From a virus, in IMG/VR virus record IMGVR_UViG_3300027973_000006, positions 1 through 48,779 of that record: DNA of 48,779 nucleotides. One strand, 5' to 3'. The notes below the pieces were generated by a model. It saw only the letters and a list, made by a program, of their open reading frames with translations. It was not told the DNA's origin and did not search any database. Position 1 is the first letter of the stretch; the number at the start of each line of letters is the position of its first letter. Shown one piece after another: positions 28,031 through 36,900 of the stretch. A program made the position numbers and the translations under genes.

Positions 28031-31000
28031 ATGGCAACCGATATCCCATTGCAGTCTGAATCAGAATTCACTTCCGATATGGTTAAAGCGGTTGAAACAA
28101 TCGCTGTAAATGTCAAGTTGGGATCGGCAGAATTTTCATCAAGTATAGATTCACTTTCAAAAGCCATTGATGGCTTAAAATCTTCTTTAATAGACTCAAT
28201 CAATTCACTTAAGGCTTCTGCTAGCAATGTTGCTCCAAGTAGCTCTAATGCAGCACCTAGAGCATCTCAGGGCAGATCACCTTCGTCACAAGATCCAGCA
28301 GTTGCAAGACAAAAAGAAGAAGATAAAAGAATAAAAGCAGAGGTTAAAGCCCTCAACCTTAAGACTGCACAAGAAAGAGCAATCTTTAATGCAAAAAAAC
28401 TTCAATTGCAAATTGAAAGCGTAAATGAAGGAAAAACCACTAGAAGAAAGAAAACTGATGCTGATACTCAACAGCAATCTATAGAAGAAGTTTTTGAAAA
28501 TGTAGGAAAGGGTTTTGGTGAAGTATTTGCTGTTACTAAAGAGCAAATGGCTGGAATGCGTACTAGCGGAAAAAAGGGGAAAAAAGAAAAGCCATTTGAA
28601 ATGGACATGGGTTCTTTAGCAACCGCTAGTAAACCAGCAGGGCCAGGGGTTGATCTTCCAAAATCTTTTATCATTGGTGCTTCTGATGCTTCTAGTGCTT
28701 GGAAAAATGTATTTAGTGAAATAACAGTTCAAACCGAAAAGTATCGTGCTAGTCAAGAAGACATTTCTTCTTTAATGGATGATATAAGATCAATGCTTGG
28801 CGATGCTACAGATCAGGCACAAGTGTTTAGTTCTGAAATCGAAGCTGCATTAGATTCAAGAACTTACCTTGAACAGGCACAAGATGCACTTGATAGTTTG
28901 ATTCCCCCAGATGTTAATGAGTTTGAACAACTGTTTAACGACCTTGGTGCAATGTTTGAAGGAGTTATACCTGACCTAGGAATGAATGAAGGAATAATTC
29001 CAGATAACCCTTCTATTGCAGAACCAGTAGAACCTTATTACAGTCCATTTATCGGGATGCCAGAAGAGGAACCTCCACTTGTAGGCCCAACTCAAGATAA
29101 CGAGGCAAGATACAATCGAATTCAAGAAGAAGACAAGATAATAAGAGATGGTGTTAATAGTTTTAATGCTGTATTTGATTCTATGTTTGGAAAAATGGGA
29201 AAGTCAGTACAAAATGTACTTGCTACAACCATGTCTGGAATAAATCGATCTTTTTCAGACAATAGTCCTATTTTTGATTCAATCAAATCGCTTGTTGGAA
29301 ATATTGCGAGTATAACTCCAAGGCAAGCTGCATCTGGAGTTGCTGGTGGTGCAAGGTCTGCTATGGGCATGGTTGGTTCTGCTTTTAGAGGTATACGATC
29401 TGCTTTTAGTGGTAGTGGTACTCAAGAAAATAGTCCTGTCGAAACCGATCAAGGATTTCCAGGCGGGATAAATGGAGATGATTTTGAAGCCCCAAGACCA
29501 CAAACATTGTCTTCTGGTGGAACAGTTGGGTACTTTGCTAAAGGAACTAAGCCAAAGAGTGGTATGGGTGGAATATTTGAAGGCATAGGAAGTGTATTTG
29601 GCAATATGTTTGGTGGAAAGAAAAAGAAAAAGAAGAAGAAATCTCTTCTTAATAATGACGAAAACAATTGGGATACAGATACAAACTACGAAAACAAATA
29701 CAAAAATTATCGTGCGGATGGTGGGGAAATAGATGATGAAGACACTCCTTTTAAACCCAAAGGAACTGATACTGTTCCAGCTATGCTTACTCCAGGGGAA
29801 GAAGTAGTAAAGAAATCTGCTGCTGAAAAACCTGAGAACAAAGCAGCAATTGATGCCATGAACAAGTCTTCTGGAGGCAAGGTTGGATATTTTGCTGGTG
29901 GAACTCCAGGGGGTAAAGGGATTGTTGGCGGTTTGGCTTCGTTAGCTCTTGGGCCTGTTGGTGCTGCGTTTTCTGTGCTTACTGGAAGCGTTAAGGCAGC
30001 ATCTGATGCAATAGGTATGTTTGGGAGTTTTGTCGCAAAAAACAATCCAGCAATTATGGAACAAGTAAACCTTGCAATGAATGACTTGCAGGGGGTTATA
30101 GGAAGAGCTTTAGTTCCAGTAGTTCAAAGGCTTATTCCAGTTCTTCGATTCTTGGGCGATGGCGTTGATTTTGTAATGAAAATGCTGATGCCAGCAATAA
30201 CTCCGATAGCTAATGCTTTTGCAACATTGGCTATGCCATTGATCCAGTTGGAAGCGGTAGTTGCACAGTTTCTTGCTCCAGCATTTGAGATAGTTGGTGT
30301 TGCAGTTGAAGGTTTTGCAATTATGCTTGACCCTGTGATTCAACTCCTTGCGGAAATTGTGGAATCATTTACTGCACTAATACAAAGTTTTTTAGATGGC
30401 ATACCAATAACAAAAGTTATGAAAGATGGATTTGAGATTTTAGGCCAAGTTGTAAAAATGCTTGTTGGTGTTATTGTTTCTGTATTAGGTTTGTTTATGT
30501 CTGGTATGGGTGTTATTTTGCAATTGTCAAGCTATCTTGTTAAAGGTTTTGGAGCATTGATAAAAGGTATAGGTGATCTTATTTCATATATACCTATGAC
30601 TGGGGATCTTGGTGCTATTTTATCCCAAGCTGGAACTGCTGTTTCTTCTACTGGTGATACCCTTGAAACAAGTGGTGCTGATCTTCAAAAAAAGGGTGAA
30701 GAACAAAGAGATAGGGGTCTTGCAAAAATGGGTGAAGGTTTTGAAAACATAGCTGGTAAATTTGGTGACTCTAATTACAAAATGAAGGATAACACTAGGT
30801 ACAAATCTGGTGATGTAACAGGAGTTGGAATTAAAAAGGGTTCTTCAGTTGGTGCTGCTGTAAGAGAAACCCAATCAACTTCTATATCTGGTGTTGGTGA
30901 TGAAGTTAGAAAGCAAGCATTGATGGCAGCAACTGGTGCTAAAACCCAAGAAGAATCGTTGAAAGACATCTCTGACAAGTTAAGCAAGGACAACTTAAGA

Positions 31001-31120
31001 GATGCGTTTAAAGATGGAATGATAGCAGCAAATGGTGCTGGAAAAGGTAATGTTGGAATTCAAGGTAAAGATCCATTTTCTAAAGCAGGGCATAGTAAAC
31101 CAACTTCAGCACCAGTATAA
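28031..31120 (+). CDS. Tape measure protein
   Basis: A 1,029-residue protein that sets tail length, predicting roughly 150 nm at 1.5 angstrom per residue. The N-terminal third is helical and charged. Two copies of SSGG[TK]VGYFA occur near residues 493 and 612, an eight-Lys run near 530 and GTDTVPAMLTPGEEVV near 578, a motif common in tape measures. Residues about 690-860 are hydrophobic with several membrane-helix-like segments, fitting DNA passage through the host membrane. ATG 28031 has AAGGA seven bases before it; the open frame runs 13 residues further back into the chaperone gene. Confidence 0.9.
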   Translation: MATDIPLQSESEFTSDMVKAVETIAVNVKLGSAEFSSSIDSLSKAIDGLKSSLIDSINSLKASASNVAPSSSNAAPRASQGRSPSSQDPAVARQKEEDKRIKAEVKALNLKTAQERAIFNAKKLQLQIESVNEGKTTRRKKTDADTQQQSIEEVFENVGKGFGEVFAVTKEQMAGMRTSGKKGKKEKPFEMDMGSLATASKPAGPGVDLPKSFIIGASDASSAWKNVFSEITVQTEKYRASQEDISSLMDDIRSMLGDATDQAQVFSSEIEAALDSRTYLEQAQDALDSLIPPDVNEFEQLFNDLGAMFEGVIPDLGMNEGIIPDNPSIAEPVEPYYSPFIGMPEEEPPLVGPTQDNEARYNRIQEEDKIIRDGVNSFNAVFDSMFGKMGKSVQNVLATTMSGINRSFSDNSPIFDSIKSLVGNIASITPRQAASGVAGGARSAMGMVGSAFRGIRSAFSGSGTQENSPVETDQGFPGGINGDDFEAPRPQTLSSGGTVGYFAKGTKPKSGMGGIFEGIGSVFGNMFGGKKKKKKKKSLLNNDENNWDTDTNYENKYKNYRADGGEIDDEDTPFKPKGTDTVPAMLTPGEEVVKKSAAEKPENKAAIDAMNKSSGGKVGYFAGGTPGGKGIVGGLASLALGPVGAAFSVLTGSVKAASDAIGMFGSFVAKNNPAIMEQVNLAMNDLQGVIGRALVPVVQRLIPVLRFLGDGVDFVMKMLMPAITPIANAFATLAMPLIQLEAVVAQFLAPAFEIVGVAVEGFAIMLDPVIQLLAEIVESFTALIQSFLDGIPITKVMKDGFEILGQVVKMLVGVIVSVLGLFMSGMGVILQLSSYLVKGFGALIKGIGDLISYIPMTGDLGAILSQAGTAVSSTGDTLETSGADLQKKGEEQRDRGLAKMGEGFENIAGKFGDSNYKMKDNTRYKSGDVTGVGIKKGSSVGAAVRETQSTSISGVGDEVRKQALMAATGAKTQEESLKDISDKLSKDNLRDAFKDGMIAANGAGKGNVGIQGKDPFSKAGHSKPTSAPV

Positions 31121-31134
31121 TATTAAGGAAAATC

Positions 31135-32409
31135 ATGCCAATTATACCAGTAGGAAATGAAACTCTTTGGGATCAGGGAAAATTAGCAGAAAGAATTCAA
31201 GGTTCTGCCCCTGGGTCTACATCTATATCCTTAGAAGGTGATTCTAGGGCAACAATGGTTTATATTGTTGAGGGGCCAAAAGATGGAAAAGATCAAAGGA
31301 ATCCAATGGTTCTTTTTTGCCAAGATGTGTTGGGCAATGTGAGCGTTAACGCTACAAATGGTGCGTTAAAAAGAAAATCTCCAATGGTGCATCCTCAGTT
31401 TAGATGGATGTATGCCGAAAGAATAACTAGCATAAAGGGTTTAGGTTTTGCAAGAGAATCTAGTGACGATCCATCATCACCACTTTTAAGATGGAATACT
31501 GCTGGTGGAACTTCATGGCAAACAATTCAGCCATATTATTTGATATACGACAAATATGAAGTTACAGTTGAGTTTTCATCAAGACCTTATCTTACTACTG
31601 ATGATGCAACAATGGACAGGCTCAACGCTGCTTATGCAAATGCTTATACAATATCTGGTGCATATGCAATATATTACAACGACAAAGGGGAACAAAAAAC
31701 TGTTTCTGGAGATCCTTATCGTGAATATGCAAGGTATATCACATACACAACAGAAACTTCCGCTGAATTTTTAACCATGAAGGGTGGTTCATTCAAATTT
31801 GTATCTGATGTTGATCAGATTGATTCCCAGTCTATTGCTGGATTTTATGGAAAAACACTTATTCCAAAAGTTGTTTTAAAGATGACTTGGAATATAGTTC
31901 CATATTCTTTTATTGATCCGAGTGAAGATGCATCTACAAACATATTTCAAGCACTTGGAAGAGTTAACCAGAATTGGTTTTTTGGTTATGGGCCTGGCGA
32001 GCTTCTTTTTACTGGCTTCACAAACACCCAAAAAATGAAGAATCAGTTTGATGTCTTTGCCTACAGCTTAGACCAAGTTGCTGATCTTCCTAGAATCAAC
32101 GATATCTTGTACACAGATATTACTTTTAGTTTTCTTTACATTCCGATCTATTCTTATTCAAAAACAGGAACTATTTACCCATCAAGCCCCAAGGGTATAA
32201 TTAATCCAGACAATTTGAGTTATGTCAATGCTGGCCACAATTTAGCCCAAACTCAAGTTAACAAGCAATATTATCCTGTTGTTTCACAAGATGTAGAAAG
32301 TCCTGCCCCTTCACCAGCTAGAAAGAAAAGGCCAATATACGGAAGTTATCCTTTTGAATTGATGTTTAATGCAAAACCGTATAGAATGGCACTTGAATCG
32401 CAAGAATAA
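31135..32409 (+). CDS. Tail protein, distal-tail region
   Basis: A 424-residue aromatic, beta-rich protein with no transmembrane part (start MPIIPVGNETLWDQGK). It follows the tape measure by 14 bases, the usual place for distal tail or baseplate-hub proteins, and has a Pro-rich linker (SPAPSPARKKRP) near its end. I do not recognise a fold with certainty. AAGGA precedes the ATG. Confidence 0.65.
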   Translation: MPIIPVGNETLWDQGKLAERIQGSAPGSTSISLEGDSRATMVYIVEGPKDGKDQRNPMVLFCQDVLGNVSVNATNGALKRKSPMVHPQFRWMYAERITSIKGLGFARESSDDPSSPLLRWNTAGGTSWQTIQPYYLIYDKYEVTVEFSSRPYLTTDDATMDRLNAAYANAYTISGAYAIYYNDKGEQKTVSGDPYREYARYITYTTETSAEFLTMKGGSFKFVSDVDQIDSQSIAGFYGKTLIPKVVLKMTWNIVPYSFIDPSEDASTNIFQALGRVNQNWFFGYGPGELLFTGFTNTQKMKNQFDVFAYSLDQVADLPRINDILYTDITFSFLYIPIYSYSKTGTIYPSSPKGIINPDNLSYVNAGHNLAQTQVNKQYYPVVSQDVESPAPSPARKKRPIYGSYPFELMFNAKPYRMALESQE

Positions 32410-32418
32410 GGAGTATTC

Positions 32419-32769
32419 ATGTTAGCGGGAACATATAACATAATCTGCGAACAAGGTGCAACTTTTCAGCGGAATATATCCGTTGTAAACGCTGATAATA
32501 CCGAACCCGATTACAACTCATCAACTGCAAGAATGCAAGTTCGCCCAACCGTTGTTTCTGAGACAATTATTATTGAATTAACCACAGAAAACAGCAGAAT
32601 AACTCTTTTAGATAATACCATTACGCTTGATATTACAGCAGATGATACAGAAGCATTGCCAACTGGTGCTTATAAATATGACCTTGAAATCCAGACTGGT
32701 GCTGAAGTTATCAGGCTTGTTCAAGGCAGCTTTACGGTTTCTCCCGAAGTCACTAGACCAGTACCGTAA
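32419..32769 (+). CDS. Minor tail protein, unknown function
   Basis: A 116-residue beta-sandwich-like protein. The start MLAGTYNIICEQGATFQRNI and the DLEIQTGAEVIRLVQGSF end look like small phage tail proteins that describe a Q-G-A-T-F opening and an R-L-x-x-G-x-F close, often near baseplate genes. AAGGAG precedes the ATG. Role assigned by position. Confidence 0.65.
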   Translation: MLAGTYNIICEQGATFQRNISVVNADNTEPDYNSSTARMQVRPTVVSETIIIELTTENSRITLLDNTITLDITADDTEALPTGAYKYDLEIQTGAEVIRLVQGSFTVSPEVTRPVP

Positions 32770-32777
32770 GGAGCATC

Positions 32778-33938
32778 ATGGCAACAGATATTTTTGCAAG
32801 AGTGACTGTATTGGAAGATCCTGTTGGGGTAACCATTGCTTCTCCACAGGTGACTTCAACTATATCTGATCCAGTATCTACTGTTACGGTTTTAGATGAT
32901 AGCAACATTGCGGTTCTCAGGTATGTTAGTTTTACTCCATCATCTTTATCAATAAGCATGACCGCACAGTCCAATGTGTTTACAGTTACTGGTAGTCCGA
33001 TTACTACCAATGGAACATTTGATTTAAATTTTATAACTACTGGTGCTAATACATTTCTTGCTGGGCCATTGACTGGGTCAGCATTGCCATCCTTTAGAGT
33101 TATTAACGCAGCAGATATACCAGACATCTCTTCAAAATATTTAACTGCTGTATCGCATAACAATACGCTTACTGGAAATGGAACTTCTGCTTCACCGCTT
33201 GTGGTGGTCACAGGTGGAACAGTTGGTTCTGTAAATTCAGTTGAAATCACCTCAACTGATTTTGTCATTTCCGGTTCTCCTATAACCTCATCAGGAACTA
33301 TTGTTGCCAATCTTGCAACTACTGGTGTTTCTTCTGGAACATATGGTTCTGGAACACAGATTCCTGTTATTACAGTAAATTCAAAAGGACAGTTAACTAA
33401 TGCTACAAACGCATCTATTTCGCTTCCAACACAAGGCTTGACTTCTATTGGTATTCTTTCATCAAGTTTAACCGTGACAAATTCGCCAAGGGTGACAGAT
33501 GGAAATATTACTTTAGAAACATCTCCAACTGGAGTTGTGACTGGTGTATATGGAAGCAACTCTTCTATCCCCCAGATAACTGTTGGACTTGACGGTAGAA
33601 TAACTTCGGCAACAAGTTTGCCAGTTGGAGAACCAGGAAGTGGCATTGGTACAGTAACTTCTGTTGGATTAACATCTTCTACATTATCTGTTACATCAAC
33701 TCCAATTACATCAAACGGGTTTTTAGCAGTAAATTTGAATTTAAGCGGAGTAATATCTGGAACATATGGCAACTCTTTTAATATACCTGTTTTTTCAGTT
33801 AATTCATTTGGGCAGATAACAGATGTAACTACATCTGAAATAAGCCCTCTTCCAGCGGGTGGATTAACAAGTCAGTTGTTAACATACAATAATCAAAATG
33901 TACAAGCTTGGGTATATTCTGATGGAGGTACATGGTAA
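32778..33938 (+). CDS. Tail fibre-like repeat protein
   Basis: A 386-residue Ser/Thr/Gly-rich protein made of beta-strand repeats, for example the pairs TGVSSGTYGSGTQIPVITVNS and later TGVVTGVYGSNSSIPQITVGL (each quoted here in part). The repeat plan is like that of the following 1,722-residue fibre, so it may be its proximal partner or a shaft subunit. Its stop TAA overlaps the next ATG (33936-33940). No catalytic motif. Confidence 0.7.
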   Translation: MATDIFARVTVLEDPVGVTIASPQVTSTISDPVSTVTVLDDSNIAVLRYVSFTPSSLSISMTAQSNVFTVTGSPITTNGTFDLNFITTGANTFLAGPLTGSALPSFRVINAADIPDISSKYLTAVSHNNTLTGNGTSASPLVVVTGGTVGSVNSVEITSTDFVISGSPITSSGTIVANLATTGVSSGTYGSGTQIPVITVNSKGQLTNATNASISLPTQGLTSIGILSSSLTVTNSPRVTDGNITLETSPTGVVTGVYGSNSSIPQITVGLDGRITSATSLPVGEPGSGIGTVTSVGLTSSTLSVTSTPITSNGFLAVNLNLSGVISGTYGNSFNIPVFSVNSFGQITDVTTSEISPLPAGGLTSQLLTYNNQNVQAWVYSDGGTW

Positions 33939-36900
33939 TGGCTTTAAATGTTTTTGGCACTCCATTGAATATGACTTATTCTGGAACAGGAGAATCTGGT
34001 AATCCGTATGTTATAGAATCAACAAATCACTCCGTAAATACAACTGGCGAAATAATATTTCAAACGACTGAATCAGGAACTATTTTTCCTAATCTTACAG
34101 TTGATTCCGAAATTGCTTCTGATGTTGCTGGATTATTTAGAAATACAATCCCAATTTGGCAAGCATCTGGACAAGATAATTTTTCTACATCATTTAGAGT
34201 TTCAGCAAATGATCAAGTAAAAGTAAATTACATCAAAGACGGTTCTGGTGCATTTGGAGATGACAATGTAACAGGTACTGTTTATTTTGTACCAGATCCA
34301 CCGGAACCGCTTCCAGAAGTTGCCATCATAATGGTTACTCAGCCAGTAAGTAGTCTTTCTGGAAGCATTTTGGCAACTCAACCGTCTGTAAAAATAGTAG
34401 ATGTAAACGGTGATATAGTACCTGGAACATTGATTTCGGTTACAGTAGGAGCAGTAGCTGTTACTGGTACAGCGGTTGCATCAGGAACTTTAACTGTAGA
34501 ACCAGTATCTGGAAATGTTGTTTTCACGGATTTAATTATCACAGGTTATGGTTCTTATTATTTATCTTTTACTGCTGCTGGATTAACCCCTGCTTCATCA
34601 AATACAATTACATTTGTTCAAGACCCAGGCAATCCTAATCCCCCAATTCCAGTTAAGCCAAAACGGTCATATATCCCTGCATCAGTTCCAAATTCTGGTG
34701 ATATGGAAACTAATGAATTTGCAATAAATGTCACAGATAAGAAAGGTTATGTTAGAGACTCAAATGGAATTATTCATCAAGTTTTTGATGGAAATGCTAG
34801 TGGATCTGGATCAGTTACATCTGTTGGATTGTCTTCAACTAATTCAACATTAACAATTTCTGATTCTCCTGTTACGACTTCTGGAACAATCAAAATTGAT
34901 TTACCAGAAACTGGTGTTTCTGCAAAAGCTTATACTAATGCAGATATCACAATCGATGTCTACGGAAGAATTACTGCTGCTTCAGATGGTGCTGCTGGGG
35001 TAACATCAATCATTGCTGGAAATGGTGTATCAGTAGATACTGCAACAGGCGATGTTACTGTTACTAATTCTTTGCCAGATCAAACAGTTACATTGACAAA
35101 TGGTACAGCGATTTCTGTAACAGGAACTTACCCTGATTTTACTATTACTAATGATTCTCCAGATCAAACAGTTTCATTAACCAACGGAACGGCAATTTCT
35201 GTAACAGGTACATATCCAGACTTTACTATTACCAATAATGCTCCTGATCAAATTGTTTCGATCACCTCTGGAACTGGCATTAATGCTACTGGAACTTATC
35301 CTGACTTTACGATTGATTCAACAATAACTCAGTACACGGATTCAGATGCAAGATTAGCATTATCCGCTGGAACTGGCATAAGCTACGATAATACAACAGG
35401 AATTATTACAAATTCAGAACCAGATCAAATTGTTTCATTAACAGATGGAACTGGTGTTTCAGTAACTGGTACTTATCCTGATTTTACTATCGCAACGACT
35501 ATTACCCAATATACAGATTCTGATGCAAGGCTATCTTTGTCTGCTGGAACTGGAATTTCTTACGATAATACAACAGGGATAATTACTAATGATGCACCTG
35601 ATCAAACTGTTACCTTAACTGAAGGTACAGATATAACCATTACTGGAACATACCCTGATTTCACGATTGGTTTTAGCGGATCAATTCCTACCAATGCTGA
35701 TGCTGATACAGCAGGTATTGTCTATGGTCTTACCACAGATAATGTTTCTGGATACAATGTTTCTCTTGGTTTTGGTGCAAACGGAACTCTTACCACAGGA
35801 ATAGCCAATATCGCTATAGGTGGTGCTTCTGGTGATATGACATCTGGAAGTTATAATGTTGCCATAGGATTTGATTGCAATGTTGCCGATCCTACTGCGG
35901 ACAAACAGTTAGCCATAGGCCCAGATGCTTATGTTCGCTGGATTACTGGCGATTCTAGCATGAATATTAAACCTGGGGCAGGGATTAAAGATGCTTCAAA
36001 TTCTTTAGGTACTTCTGGTCAGCTTCTTTCTTCAACAGGAACTGCTATTCAATGGGTTGGTGCTGGCGTTACATCTATTATTGCTGGAACAGGTGTATCA
36101 GTAGATGTTGCAACAGGTGATGTAACTGTTACAAATTCTGAACCTGACCAAGTTGTTACATTGACAAATGGAACAGGAATTTCTGTAACTGGAACTTATC
36201 CTAGTTTTACTATCGCAACAACAATTACCCAATACACAGATACAGATGCAAGAAAGTCAATTTCATCAACTGCAACAGGATTGACTTATACGAATACAAC
36301 AGGAGTATTTAGTTTAACTAGTGGCTATTCAATCCCAACTACCACAAAACAAACTCAATGGGATACAGCTTACACTAGCAGAATTTCATCATTAACAGTT
36401 ACTGGTTCATCAGGTTCCGCAACTTTGGTTTCTAATGTTTTGAATATTCCAACTTATACACTTTCTGGATTAGGTGGCATAGGACTTACAAGTTTATCTT
36501 CAACTGCAACCGGATTAACATATACAAATACAACTGGAGTTTTCTCTGCAACATCTGGATATGCGATTCCAACAACAGCAAAACAAACTCAATGGGATAC
36601 TGCTTATACTCAAACGCAACAATGGAGCGGTGGTGCAACTAATTTAGTAGCTGCAACTGGTAGAACAAGTTTAGGTGCAACTACTGTTGGTAGTAATATG
36701 TTTACCCTAGTAAATCCATCAGCAATAACATTTCCACGGTTTAATTTAGACAATACGGTTTCAGCCTTGGATGCTGCAACTTTTAGAACTGCTATTGGTG
36801 CTGGTACATCATCAACAACAGGTACAGTTACTTCAGTAGCAATTACAGTACCAACAGGGTTATCTGTAACAGGAACGCCAATAACATCATCAGGAACTTT

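Noticed and set aside
32753-33772. 339-codon open frame on the minus strand inside the fibre gene
   Set aside because: It is the antisense of the Ser/Thr/Val-rich repeats, has no ribosome site and lies opposite a good gene; the repeats keep several frames open.
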